This document shows positions 50,501-59,600 of a stretch of DNA of 64,000 bases, in pieces. A program made the position numbers and the translations under genes. Positions within the stretch are counted from its first letter, which is position 1; each line of letters opens with the position of its first letter. Under the pieces are notes generated by a model. That model searched no databases. It worked only from the letters and a program-made list of their open reading frames with translations, and was not told the DNA's origin. The DNA is from Albula goreensis (Eukaryota > Chordata > Actinopteri > Albuliformes > Albulidae). The stretch spans positions 5,083,658-5,147,657 of the forward strand of contig CM040742.1 of assembly GCA_022829145.1 (NCBI GenBank). The letters run 5' to 3'.

Positions 50501-52156
50501 AACAGACATACAGTCCTTCATTAGAAAAAGATAAATAAATAAAAATAAAAACCTCCAGCATGGTACATGTCAAATGTTAAATTAAAACAAATCAGTTATG
50601 CTAATGATACTGAGTGATTAATCTCTGCACATGTATATTTCACCACCTTTAGGTTATGAGAATTTGAACATAACTGCAGACTGTTACATAAAATTGCAAA
50701 GTCTGGGTCTGAGAGAAGTCAAACGTGAACACTCATTTACAACAGTAACAAGAGGCTCTTAAATTGCCATGAATATATTAACTGTGATGCTGAATTCACA
50801 GGACTGTCCTTTCAGACAGTCCAAGCAACTTTTGATAATATCAATAATTTACATTTATTCTGGTATTGATTAGTATGTTTTGCAACATGATGTTGTAATT
50901 GCATAATCTATGAAAGGCCAAATTATGCTTCATGTCCTTTTTAAAATACAACATTTAAAATATTGTAAACTTTTCAAATGTCTAAACCGTGTGACTGACA
51001 ACTGACACATTCCTGTATATAACTTGTCTGTTTGGTTAAAGAATTTAGTGCATAATGGAGTGCATCATTTAAGCAATTATGTCTACTGCATGTAATAACA
51101 AGGAAAGCATTTATACTCCATTTTCAAAATTAAATAAATCAAAATGTATCTTTTCCCTGTACTTAACAGACCATTATGTACTCATTTCATTCTATTGTCA
51201 TTTTCAAATGCAGCAAAGTAAGTATTGTTGACCACCACCAAGCAAGGAAAAGTAAATAGAAAACCCTTCTCCTGTATAGTGCCTTTTTTGCAGTTTTGAG
51301 ATTTTCTCATCCAACTGAACAAAAACATCAACCTTCACTGTAAGTAATAATGCATAGCAATATGTTTTGAGGATGCAAACAAAATGTATATGAATTCACC
51401 TTCAAAACAATCATGTTTTGAGACATTCAATGGTATTCCAGTTTACGTGAGTGAATACATTTGACATTTCAGCTGATAATTAACTGCAGGATGGAGTACA
51501 GGATGTATTCTTCAGAAGCCAGAAAAAAACATTTTGAGATGGTATTTCTGCCACAGCTCTCTTCACCGTCACATCCATTGATTTATCAGTGACAGGTGGA
51601 ATATTAAGGTTTTTAAGAGACTTTATACAATTACACACAAAGATCCAGTGTGTTTGAATTCTTGAAAAATTTAAACCTGAGTTATAATCAACTGAAATCC
51701 AACAGAATCTGTTTATTTTGATAATTTTCTTCAGTTTTAATATTTTTACATGATAGCCTTTCTCCGATTTTTCTGACCATAGGGAACCCATGACATGCAG
51801 TAATATCAAATGCAAGTTTGAAGTGCATTAAAAAGCCTATAATATGTATGTATACAGAAATACTATACACTAAAGCTAGAAACAATACAGATGAGTCACG
51901 TCTGAGTTCGTAACATTACCAAAAAATGAGATGAGAAAACATGCTGTTCTTTGTAAACCCTTAAGTTTCATGAAGAGACACCTCACACAGAGAAAAGGCT
52001 ATTTAAATCTCCCTGCTTCCTTTTCTTTAACCGCATGCTGAATTCCCTGTAAGTGTATTTCAAAATAACCCAATGAAAATAATAGATCAAAGGAAATGAC
52101 TTACCTATTAAGGTGATCAGTGCTGCTAGGTACGTGAAGACAGTGAGGTGAGCCAT
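23684..52156 (-). CDS. rxfp2l: RXFP2-like relaxin/INSL3-family GPCR, 18 exons, complete
   Basis: Eighteen exons on the minus strand join to 2154 bp, 717 residues plus stop (human RXFP2 is about 754). Order: signal peptide (1-17), LDLa module (about 18-64, six cysteines, acidic [11 protein letters not shown] end), linker with DNSGW (65-88), LRR N-cap (89-123), ten LRRs (124-365), cysteine-containing hinge, seven transmembrane helices (about 400-675) and a short tail. The TM region has [11 protein letters not shown] after TM3, CWIP in TM6 and NPILY in TM7. Architecture is diagnostic of the RXFP1/RXFP2 class, plasma-membrane receptors for relaxin or INSL3 peptides signalling through G proteins (family knowledge). 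Sequence is mixed between RXFP1 (hinge, [11 protein letters not shown]) and RXFP2 (LRRs, [14 protein letters not shown]). Assignment to the RXFP2-like paralogue rests largely on the stard8 neighbour. Intron 1 is about 9 kb. The start ATG has a strong context (G at -3, G at +4). Confidence 0.9.
24783..25075. mobile_element. fish interspersed repeat with CAGTGCC..AAATATTTGCCC end
   Basis: Begins ACAGTGCCATGAAAAA and reads through CCCAAGCAAACACATAACAC to GTGAAAAAGTAATTGCCCCC and ACCACCCTTACTGGCAAAAA. This resembles a DNA-transposon-type repeat I recall as widespread in fish genomes; the superfamily is uncertain. It lies in rxfp2l intron 17. Confidence 0.55.
25880..26230. repeat. four-copy 86-90 bp tandem repeat
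   Basis: Four units starting TGTGGTTGGGAACTGGTTCT at 25899, 25985, 26073 and 26163, each continuing through CTTCCTGATCAGTTGA and GAGGGATTGGTACCA. The units differ at a few bases and in A/T-rich spacer length. Inside rxfp2l intron 17, 120 bp from exon 17. Confidence 0.95.
26346..26558 (-). CDS. rxfp2l: rxfp2l exon 17: TM5, loop 3 and TM6
   Basis: 213 bp. Reads [20 protein letters not shown], then [37 protein letters not shown]. The basic third loop and CWIP motif of TM6 are intact. Confidence 0.95.
26689..26928. repeat. about 88-bp direct repeat flanking an L2-type 3' tail
   Basis: Copy one (26689-26776) and copy two (26841-26928) both run from TCAAAACTACAAGTCTGCCT to ATAACAACATCCTT with about 90% identity by eye. 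Between them, 26793-26840 on the minus strand reads TTGCCTTGTAAGT...GAGCGTCTAACAAATG, the 3' end of an L2-type element. Confidence 0.9.
27046..27456 (-). CDS. rxfp2l: rxfp2l exon 16: TM2-TM4 and extracellular loop 2
   Basis: 411 bp. Reads [20 protein letters not shown], then [20 protein letters not shown] (TM3), [28 protein letters not shown] and GIFLG. TM3 and loop-2 cysteines for the usual disulfide are present. The TM3 end is LEKYLCI in place of classical DRY, as in other LRR-containing receptors. Confidence 0.95.
27457..27773 (-). other. rxfp2l intron 15
   Basis: Short intron between the hinge/TM1 and TM2 exons; nothing recognised inside. Confidence 0.8.
27774..28003 (-). CDS. rxfp2l: rxfp2l exon 15: hinge and TM1
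   Basis: 230 bp. Reads [40 protein letters not shown], then the TM1 helix [19 protein letters not shown]. It ends SLCC across a gtgagt donor; this donor is chosen because other candidate sites give a stop after joining. Confidence 0.94.
28744..28815 (-). CDS. rxfp2l: rxfp2l exon 14: LRR 10
   Basis: 72 bp. Reads [20 protein letters not shown], then LTHI; the EIPNI..RMF..L.NL.HI block is the RXFP signature before the hinge. Confidence 0.94.
28962..29033 (-). CDS. rxfp2l: rxfp2l exon 13: LRR 9
   Basis: 72 bp. Reads [20 protein letters not shown], matching RXFP repeat 9 (SSNP...QF). Confidence 0.92.
30871..30942 (-). CDS. rxfp2l: rxfp2l exon 12: LRR 8
   Basis: 72 bp, found by scanning for the missing repeat. 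Reads [20 protein letters not shown] between a catttcag acceptor and a gtaagt donor, in phase with its neighbours. Confidence 0.9.
31615..31686 (-). CDS. rxfp2l: rxfp2l exon 11: LRR 7
   Basis: 72 bp. Reads [20 protein letters not shown], matching RXFP2 repeat 7 (PRNQI). Confidence 0.92.
32839..32910 (-). CDS. rxfp2l: rxfp2l exon 10: LRR 6
   Basis: 72 bp. Reads [20 protein letters not shown], then LTVL; the LEGN and C..LTVL blocks are RXFP-specific. An alternative acceptor 2 bp downstream would break the frame, so 32910 is chosen. Confidence 0.9.
33019..33093 (-). CDS. rxfp2l: rxfp2l exon 9: LRR 5 (75 bp)
   Basis: 75 bp, one codon longer than the other repeats. Reads [20 protein letters not shown], then RLNWL. 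The family's fifth repeat also carries this extra residue. Confidence 0.9.
33250..33280. repeat. (CATCT)n short tandem repeat
   Basis: Four to five CATCT units in rxfp2l intron 8. Confidence 0.85.
33455..33526 (-). CDS. rxfp2l: rxfp2l exon 8: LRR 4
   Basis: 72 bp. Reads [20 protein letters not shown], the equivalent of the LDDNPITRI repeat of RXFP2. Confidence 0.92.
34240..34570. other. GC-richer unidentified block in rxfp2l intron 7
   Basis: A segment beginning ATCCACTGCTTCACTTCAGC with two CACGTG palindromes spaced 23 bp apart (34307-34336) and ending near TGGTCACATC. Composition is unlike its AT-rich neighbours, suggesting an inserted repeat, but I do not recognise the family. Confidence 0.35.
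34806..34877 (-). CDS. rxfp2l: rxfp2l exon 7: LRR 3
   Basis: 72 bp. Reads [20 protein letters not shown] and ends LEWL. The 3.5-kb intron before it holds an L1 relic. Confidence 0.92.
35340..36800 (-). mobile_element. L1/Tx1-type LINE relic
   Basis: Read on the minus strand from right to left: an ORF1-like [12 protein letters not shown] near 36760, endonuclease motifs [14 protein letters not shown] near 36060 and [10 protein letters not shown] near 35920 with ISNHA near 35865, then RT motifs near 35560-35440 including [14 protein letters not shown] and [15 protein letters not shown]. Order matches L1 ORF1-EN-RT. The endonuclease SDH motif reads SNH, and the copy is 3'-truncated. It lies in rxfp2l intron 6, in the gene's own orientation. 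Confidence 0.8.
36801..38400 (-). other. rest of rxfp2l intron 6
   Basis: May include more of the L1 5' part (up to about 37450), but no motif is clear. The remainder to exon 6 is AT-rich with nothing recognised. Confidence 0.4.
38401..38472 (-). CDS. rxfp2l: rxfp2l exon 6: LRR 2
   Basis: 72 bp. Reads [20 protein letters not shown], matching RXFP repeat 2. Confidence 0.92.
39542..39613 (-). CDS. rxfp2l: rxfp2l exon 5: LRR 1
   Basis: 72 bp, phase CT|N. Reads [16 protein letters not shown], a standard 24-residue leucine-rich repeat. Confidence 0.92.
40167..40272 (-). CDS. rxfp2l: rxfp2l exon 4: LRR N-terminal cap
   Basis: 106 bp reading [20 protein letters not shown], then [16 protein letters not shown]. 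The CxCxG...CN pattern is an LRRNT cap, and NVTAL starts the first repeat. Confidence 0.92.
41354..41425 (-). CDS. rxfp2l: rxfp2l exon 3: LDLa-LRR linker
   Basis: 72 bp reading [13 protein letters not shown] and ending ESKEC. It matches the RXFP linker GDxxGW region; the leading glycine is valine here because the split codon reads G|TC. Acceptor attgacag, donor gtgagt. Confidence 0.85.
41475..41510. repeat. (TG)n microsatellite
   Basis: About 17 uninterrupted TG units, 50 bp on the acceptor side of rxfp2l exon 3. Confidence 0.97.
42980..43120 (-). CDS. rxfp2l: rxfp2l exon 2: LDLa module
   Basis: 141 bp reading [20 protein letters not shown], then [16 protein letters not shown]. Six cysteines and the Asp/Glu calcium ligands of an LDL-receptor class A module are all present. 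In RXFP1/2 this module is the tethered activator of signalling. Donor gtgagt. Confidence 0.95.
43300..43740 (-). mobile_element. LINE reverse-transcriptase fragment
   Basis: The minus strand reads [11 protein letters not shown], then [20 protein letters not shown] and [14 protein letters not shown], the degraded form of the SSAFNTI / TGAPQG / FADDTTV blocks of a fish LINE RT. Catalytic ADD has become TDN. It lies just upstream of the LDLa exon in intron 1. Confidence 0.65.
44450..44664 (+). mobile_element. tRNA-type SINE with L2-like tail
   Basis: Starts GGGGCAGCCTGTAGCATAGT (box A-like) and has a decayed box B near 44505-44520. It continues with TGGGCCCCCGAGTAAGGCCC and ends GTAAGCCACCTTGGAGAAAA then CAGCTAATGAATGTAAT repeats. 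This is the typical composite fish SINE with a LINE-derived 3' end. Confidence 0.75.
44665..46620. other. rxfp2l intron 1 between SINE and Tc1 copy
   Basis: AT-rich, no gene or recognised element. Confidence 0.5.
46623..47740 (-). mobile_element. Tc1/mariner DNA transposon, decayed transposase
   Basis: The minus strand reads WSDESCFPT near 47250, FYVWRT, GGGPGMV near 47140 and [11 protein letters not shown] near 46975, the two central blocks of a Tc1 transposase with its Asp residues, disrupted by stops and an AAT-repeat expansion (47083-47103). Ends carry short inverted repeats, GGGTCAGACA at 46625 and its near reverse complement TGTCAGACCC at 47722. It is in rxfp2l intron 1. Confidence 0.8.
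47741..52104 (-). other. rest of rxfp2l intron 1
   Basis: AT-rich intron sequence up to the signal-peptide exon. I see no gene or identifiable mobile element in it. Confidence 0.5.
52105..52156 (-). CDS. rxfp2l: rxfp2l exon 1: start codon and signal peptide
   Basis: 52 bp. ATG at 52156-52154, then a hydrophobic [17 protein letters not shown], a plausible signal peptide. The gtaagt donor follows, and the trailing G joins the LDLa exon to give a glutamate codon. Any 5'UTR exon upstream cannot be told from sequence. Confidence 0.8.
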
Positions 52157-53450
52157 CGCTGTGGTCCTCGGTTAAATCCAGATCCAAGCAACTGCCGGCC
52201 AAGCAGAGGTGCTGCTCTAACTGATTCCTCAAGCTTTCCCCTGTCAGATCTGAAGGGGACACACACACAGACAGTCGCTTGCACTTACGCATACACACAC
52301 GCATGCCTGTGAGCACACTGCAAAGAAAACGGTGTGGACTCGCGGAGCCCTATGTCTCATCCACTGAAGAAGCAAGCGGAAATGAATAAATGTCAAACCC
52401 GATGTATTATTTAAAGAATGGTACTGCACTGTACTTCCCCCGATGAAAAATTCACCTTTGAGCGTTTCCTCCTGTACGCACACAGGTATGCAGTGATAAT
52501 TTTAATATTATATCCTTAATGAGCCGTTTTCTGTATTTTTCATGTTCTGTCAGTGAAAGGCTTTGTCACTTTTTTAAATAAGGCATATGACCTGCAGGAC
52601 AGCAGAGAGCAGCAGTGAGCATCACGGATTTGGCTTTTCATAGCATCGGACTCATTCAGTAAATTCAAAGACTGGAAAAAAAAATGAAGTGACCCTGCAG
52701 CGTCAATCTCAATAAGTAATGATCTCCCATCTCGATTCGCATCAAGATGTTGTCACAATGTAAAATTACACTTGCAAGCACACCTGTTAGTCACCTGGAG
52801 GCAGGCAGGGGGAAGAGAAACAGTGTATATTCGATCTCATTTCATTATTTCTGCACAGTCGTTTCAGGCATCCACCAGCTTGATGAATTGGAATCAATAT
52901 CTGTATTACAGAAAATAATGGAAAAACCAAATTCAGAAAAGACTGACAGTTGGAAACTAAATCACACCTATAAATGCATCTACACATGTGTTTTATATTG
53001 ATGCCAATACTAATTAATAATGTGCTTTTGTAATAAAATATATTTTAAAATTAAAGTATATGAGTTTTTAACAGATTTTGTGGGAAGTCAAATACTTGTC
53101 AGTCTGTTTCAGAAACAGCTTAATTATTTTATATTTCAAGGGGGATGTCATTTGAAAATTATGATGGCATAAACCAAACAAGGGAAAATGTGCCAGGAAA
53201 GAGGAACAGTGATCTCTTGTGAAAACTCACAAACGGGAATAGACACTTAACTGGACAGGATGCTAAAAAATCTGATTTGTGTTGCACTACACCGTTCATA
53301 ACGTATGTTTACGTGTTTATTTTCACATTTAGCAAAGAAAAAGAAACTTAATACATGACTGACTATTTATTGATAATCATCTAATAATTCAGTAGAAACA
53401 TTCTCAGACAATGGAAGGAATAGAATGTTTAATTAAATGGTTAGGCACAG
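52157..53450 (-). promoter_or_regulatory. probable rxfp2l 5' flank
   Basis: Sequence directly upstream of the receptor's start codon. It must hold the 5'UTR and possibly the promoter, but no TATA box, CpG island or other element could be pinned. CA-rich short runs occur near 52259-52320. Confidence 0.35.
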
Positions 53451-53550
53451 GAATTGTACACTGGTTTTGGGCTTGCAGTCCTAAGGGGGAGAGGAGTGAA
53501 GATGTTCTCGTAGGAGAAGAGGACCCCCAAAGACTGCCAGCCTGGAAGAT

Positions 53551-55200
53551 CTAAGAATGGAGATGATGGGACTGCAAAAGAGAAACGTTAATGGACCAGA
53601 GCGATGTGAGCGGAGTTAATGTCTGGAGTGTTGAGCCTGATGTAAGACTGGAACGCATCAGAGGAACAGCGACCCAGGTGTTTAATTGGGTGGTCTGGAA
53701 GTCCGTTTTTTGCTGCTCCGATTCTGAAAGAGTGGGAAGAAATATTGTTAGAGGGAAAACCACATGCACACAAGACTGCTTTTAAATGTTGGGTCTTGTG
53801 GGTCTTGCTTTTGGTACCTTTTTAGGAGGAGTTTTATTTGTGGGTTATGTATATGAGCAATTAGAACCGAACAGGAGTTTATGGAAAAACTGTATACTGC
53901 TTAGGTATACTCTGATGGTAGAGGTTTCGATTTGAAGATGTGAGTTAGCGTAAGAGATGAATGAGGAGTATGTGACTAAACTGAATGATGGGAATTGGAG
54001 GTTGTAGAGAGCGTGGAATGACTTGAAGCAATTCCAGGCAGTGCAGTATGACTGGAGTGTGTGTGGTGATGAGGCTTGAAGGATTGTGTCAAGGGAGCAC
54101 AGGTGCAGGTGATGAAGCGGGTGATTCACAGGAACGTTAGTCGTAAATAGGAAGGGACTGGAACCGGGTTGTTGTCTGCTTCTGGAGCCAATGCGTAGAA
54201 TTTCTGGAATTGAAAGTGAGAAAGACACTCAGCGATTTAGTTATGATGACCCGGGACGTGAGCAGCGGGGATGATGAACTGGTTACAAACGGAAGTCCAG
54301 GTGAGAAAGCGGAGGAGTGGCATGATGGCGTTAGTGCGTGAGCGACCTTTATTGATTATGTGAACTATGGCTAAGTTATCATAATGGATTCAGATGGTCT
54401 TTTGCTTCCACTCGGCCCCTCAGATGACCGCGGTAGCGACCACCGGGTACAGTCGAACAGAGTGGAGGAAGATTCGGAAGGGAGCAGAGAAGAGAGCTCA
54501 ACAGGCCATGGGGCTGCAAACATCAGCCTTGGTAATAAGTGCCGAAGCCCATGGAAGGGGCAGCATCGGTGTATAGTTGTAGGCCAGTAGGAGAGGAAAC
54601 ATGGTCATTGTAGAAAAATGAGATCCCGTTACAATCTTTTAAAAGGAGGTGCCACAGCTGGAGTTCCCTCTAGTAAGATATAAAAGACCTGCCATAGGGG
54701 AGGACAGGCATGGCGAAATTTAAATGACAGAGGAGACACAAAATGTTTCTTTTTGTGCAGCGAGGGTTAGACAACTGGCCGTACAATAATTTGCTAATCC
54801 GGTCTAGCTTTTCTTTAGGGAGAGAGGCACGGAATTCTTTACTGTCTAGAAAAATGCCCAAAAACTCTAGAGAGGTGGAAGGGCCGAAGGTTTTCTATGT
54901 GGCCAGCGGGACATCAAGGTTCCGGAAGACCTGGAGTAGAGAGGCAAGGCCGGACGCCAGGGGGGACGAGGGGGCGTAATCGTCAAAAATCATCCAACAG
55001 GTGAAGGACGAATGGAACACTGCGGCGATTTAAAAGAATCCAACATATAGCCTCAGACAGAGTATCAAAAAGTTTAGGACTGCATTTACAACCGAAGGCT
55101 AGACCCACGGAAAAACTCGTCACACCACCTAACACCAAATAGGTGCCAGTGAAGGGGATCGATTGGCATGATTTTAAAAGCAGAAGTAACATCCACTTTT
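53551..55200 (-). mobile_element. DIRS/Ngaro-type retrotransposon relic (RT then tyrosine recombinase)
   Basis: On the minus strand, reverse-transcriptase pieces come first: PFTGTYLVLGG, then VPFVLHLLDDF (RT DD box) near 55000, and GIFLDSKEFRASLPKEKLDR with LCLLCHLNFAM near 54700. A tyrosine-recombinase follows: HTLQSYCTAWNCF near 54060, STIRVYLSSIQFFHK near 53900, then SHSFRIGAAKNGLPDHPIKH, LGRCSSDAFQSYIRL near 53640-53720 with the His-x-x-Arg and Tyr. RT-then-YR order is specific to DIRS-like elements. Stops and shifts show it is dead. Confidence 0.85.
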
Positions 55201-55580
55201 AGGGGGAGAGGGGGTGCTGTGCTGGGTCCCTAGGAGTGTGCAATAGTGGTGCCACCGCCGGCGACACGAGTGCCGGGGGAAGCCCGGAGGGGACACTGGG
55301 AGGGAGAGATACAGTGCCGAGTCCCTAGGAGCGTGCAGTGGTAGGACAGGCGGTGTGACGGGCACCGCCTGGGGCCCACCGACTGTGGAGGGGATGCCGA
55401 CAGAGGGAGGGGGGGAGGGGGTGCTGTGCTGGGTCCCTAGGAGCGTGCAATAGCGGTGCTACCTCTGATGACATGGGTGCCGGGGGAAGCCCTCCAACTC
55501 TGGAGGGGATGCTGGGAGCGGTGAGGAAGAAATACGGTGCTGAGTCCCTAGGAGCGTGCAGTGGTAGGAAATTCTGTCAA
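55200..55580. repeat. G-rich A-B-A-B repeat block beside the DIRS relic
   Basis: Two units of a GGGGTGCTGTGCTGGGTCCC type (55208, 55418) alternate with two of a GAGTCCCTAGGAGCGTGCAG type (about 55320, 55543), a period of 210-225 bp. GC is far above the surroundings, and 55403-55421 has a GGGAGG/GGGGG run fit for a G-quadruplex. Probably part of the element's terminal or 5' region. Confidence 0.85.
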
Positions 55581-56476
55581 AAATGTAAACCACCCTGCCT
55601 TGAATAATTGTTATTTCTAACTGTTCTCTTCTGGTAATTCAAAAGAACAAAACTGTCATATTGGTTGAAGTTAGTTAGCTAATTAACATTACCTTCACCT
55701 GACTAACATTAAGCATACCCTATATGCAGTTTTTGTGAATTAACATTTGCTTTTATATGGATTCATACATAGAATCTATTAACATGAATTGTATGGTTTC
55801 TGAAGTAACATAATATGTGATATTGTTCAAAGAAGAACACTTATAACTGCATAAAATTAGCTGTAGTTAACATAATAAACTTTGTCTGTCTGTGTACAGA
55901 TAATATTAGCAAACTTTGGAGATAAATCTGTTACCTGATGGACAAACACATAGACAATATATCATATGTGAATCTTCATCATATTCATTCTGAAGTAAAT
56001 ACAGATCTGTTTTATTTGCCATTTACTGCTAACAGCCACTTCAATGTTTTCACTGTAGAGTCCACTTTGTCACTGTTCTTTGGGTAACCTGGTGAGGTTG
56101 GTGCATGTCCCACACTTTGTGTTATAGTTAATCACCATGGATACCTGTGAGACCATCATTGTGACCTCATCAACTGCATCTCCGTGTGACTCAGTCCACC
56201 CCCACTGCACACCCTTATTTTTCTGCCTCAATGGTTCATAACTCTCCGATATATTGCTGCCAATTCTAGCAAGGTTATTTAGTATGCTGAGGAAACACTG
56301 TCCTCCCCTGACATTGGTCGTTCGGGGCGTCTGATGGTTCCTTTTCAATGAAAAGAACTTTTTTCCTTTTTCTGATTCAGAGGCCTTGGATCTATTCATA
56401 CTCTCAGTTTCCCTCTTAGGTTTCTTTAGCACCACAAGGCTGGTTGTGTGTACTCTGTGTCCTTCTCACCTGCAGC
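55581..56476. other. intergenic, unrecognised
   Basis: Holds a 121-codon minus-strand open frame (56070-56435) with a lysine-rich start. It matches no family I know and is not called as a gene. Confidence 0.4.
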
Positions 56477-56625
56477 CAGGGCCGGCCCGACGCATAAGCA
56501 AACTAAGCCACTGCTTAGGGCACCCATGACCGTCAGTGGGCCCTGAAGAGTGCTTGAAATGTACCACAAGGAGATGGGGGGATCAAATTCGGCTTAGGGC
56601 CCCATAAAGGCTTGGGCTGGTCCTA
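56477..56625. mobile_element. hAT-type MITE, 149 bp
   Basis: Terminal inverted repeats CAGGGCCGGCCCGA (56477-56490) and, reverse-complemented, TAGGACCAGCCCAA (56625-56612). Flanked by a perfect 8-bp direct repeat CCTGCAGC at 56469-56476 and 56626-56633. Length, end sequence and 8-bp target duplication all fit a non-autonomous hAT element. Confidence 0.88.
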
Positions 56626-56633
56626 CCTGCAGC

Positions 56634-59600
56634 GATGATCCCCGGAGGGTAGCTCGCTCTTCTTTCAGGGAGTTGTACAGCAACACTGGTGCACATCAAT
56701 TTGGAAGCTAAACTGGCTCCATTTGTTCATCCAGCTCTAGCCTCATCAGTTTCCCAGGGAGGCAGTCCTCCCTGCAAAACACATCCATGTATCTGATAGC
56801 CTGAATAGCTTTGGAGCATAGCCTGGGCCAAGCCAATTTCTGCTGACCGCTATAAAATCTATTCTGTAGGATTTTTTTTTTTGTTGCATGGATTTGTCAC
56901 TTTGGCAGAGAATTTCCCAACAGGATTCTGGGTACTACTTCACTAACAGCCCTTCAGATGTACCCCTTTTGTGAGGCTTACTGGTGGCATGTTAAAACGA
57001 GATGAAACCTGACAGACCTGTCCTGCACAGCTTCCTTTTCCAGCGCGGCTTCAAGCAGCGCTGCATTAGTGTCATCTCTCGGACCGTATTTTCTCTCTGA
57101 CCTTGTGCTCAGCGCATTGCATGGAACTACCGCCTCACCGTTCGAATCAGTGGAGGCATTCTCCACTCCATCTAATCTCATTCAGTTTCAGTTTCATTCA
57201 GTAACCTCATTCAGTTTTCCTTTTTTTGTTCATGTCTCCAGTCACAGCACTTGTAGTGAATACTTCTAAGCTCCTCCATAGCTTTGTGTTACTGCATGAA
57301 CTGCAATGGACCCCTTCGACTCTAAGATTTATACTCATTGCCATGACAATGGAGCCGTACTTACAATTTGCAAACATTTGTTCTTAGCTGAAGCCACTTT
57401 CCCTAAGTAAATTTTCTCTTAACCATGAATCCCATGTTCCACATTTAATCCTATCCCAAACAAGGGAATTGGTAAAATCTTAAAAGCTACAGGAGGCAGC
57501 TCGAGTTTCACAAAGCCCTCTTCTTGATCTTGTGCCCACCTGGGCATGTTGGTCATAAGGTAAGGTGTGATAAGTAGTATTGGTGGTGCATTGCTATCAT
57601 GCATGTAACTGAAAGCAATTGTGCTTTGACAAGAACCAGGTCTAAAATCATGTTGCAATTTTTTATTGCAATTTTATGGAACCCAATGTCTAGAGAGTTA
57701 TGCATGCCTATATAGGGTTACACACACATGCAAAAATGAATAAGAATGAAAAGATTACAGGGTGAAAGATTATTGTTGCATATATCAAGATATGTAAAAG
57801 ATGAATATCATAACAGTTTCTCATATTATTAATCACATCCCTGATTAATTAAGATCAGCAGTCCAACTTTTATTGATGATGTTCCTGAGTTTGTACCAAA
57901 ATAATCCACCCTTGAACCACTGACATGCCCTAGAATAAGACCAAACCCTGAGAGCTAAGATAGATAAAACAGAGCTCCAGCTGTCAATATGTTTGTCCTG
58001 CACATCTGAGGCAAGTCGGCACATTCCGCAGGTGCACAGCACCTTCACGGTTCATTACGTTTGCCACCAAAAAGGCCAATGGGTCCCCACATAACCCTTA
58101 GAGAGGTCGGAGCTGCTCCATCGGCCATGACTGAAGGTGATACATTAATGCAGACGAACAAATCAACAGACCTTCAATTACAGGAGTGTCACTAGAGGTG
58201 GCGGAATAGTGTTAATATACTGTCCTCTTATGTAACACATAAGGTCAATTGTAAATAGCTTCTTCATGAATATATTTACAGTAGATTTCATCTTAAATGC
58301 ATTGAAGAACATAGACACATCACAACGAAAAACAGGCCATTTTGACCGGCTAAACTCATCATTTAATCCAGAGAGTATCCGCTACGGCATCATGTTTGGA
58401 CTTGGACATAACAAATTTACTCTGGAAACTAGTTTCCATTTCCCACTTGTTATAAATAAATCAAAATTAAAATGTTTTATGTTTTTTTTTTATAAAATAT
58501 GCCATCTGAAACTATAAATTCCATACTAACTGGATGGTGATATAAAAATATGCCTGTGTGATACTTACCATTTGAATAAAATATAGAAAAATTATATGTC
58601 TGGCAATATTATTTTACATGTTGTTTATCAAGATAAATGGTCAAGCTACTGTTTTTAATTTTCACAATTTCATAAAAACCTATTCTGGCATGACTCCTCA
58701 GTCTGTCTGTGTGGTTCTAATTGCCTCGGATGAAGAAAAATAAATCTGATTATATATTTATAGTTCTTGAAAAGTTGGTTCCTGGAACTGAGGAACTGAG
58801 GAGATCTTTTTTTAAAAGTCTGCAGATTAACTTTGAAAATCAGCCATAACAGATTTTACATGCTGAATCATTTTTTATTCATATTAGCTTCATTTACAGA
58901 ATTTCCCCACTTACATTTTTACTTATGACAAGAGAACTTAGCTGCTCCCTGTTTATTCACAGTCTATTATTTTCACATGAAAATTATTGCATATGGAACT
59001 CAGATTTCTCTGAAGTATTGACACTAAGACTGTCAAATGATTAATCAATGATAAAATCATAAACTGTCTCACCAGCAATCAATACAAAGACTGTCAAACA
59101 GACATCACATTTAGTATTGTTTTAGGCACCATTTACTGTACTTAAGTATTGAATATATCTAAGGTATAATTAAGCTGTTAGAAGACTATGACTCAACTAA
59201 AGCAAACAGGCCTCCCATTTGTGTCCGTCAGGTTTTATTCTGAGTCACCACCCAAGGGTGTCTACAGAATCAGTTGGGGCAATAATATATCATGTAAATG
59301 GGCTATGTGACCTATTTCTAATGCCAGTGGTAAAGCCAAAGAACTTTGTCAGCTGGAGACACATGTTTGAATCTTCGTGATAATTGCCAAATTGATGTGA
59401 CATTACTTCCAAAAGGGAAATGTTGTGTTATGAGCTGTAATGGGGGAAATGGACCTGTTTGAAACAACGAATCAGTTGCTCTTAATAATGTCAGTGTCAC
59501 AAGTTGCTCTAACCTTCACCACCACAGTAACATGTGCATCCAGATTCTCAGGGTTTTCTACTTCATTATACCTGTTGATTAGACCTGTACATATATCTCC

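Noticed and set aside
23684-52156. Calling the receptor RXFP1
   Set aside because: The hinge resembles RXFP1, but LRR and transmembrane blocks and the map position favour the RXFP2 side; left as RXFP2-like.
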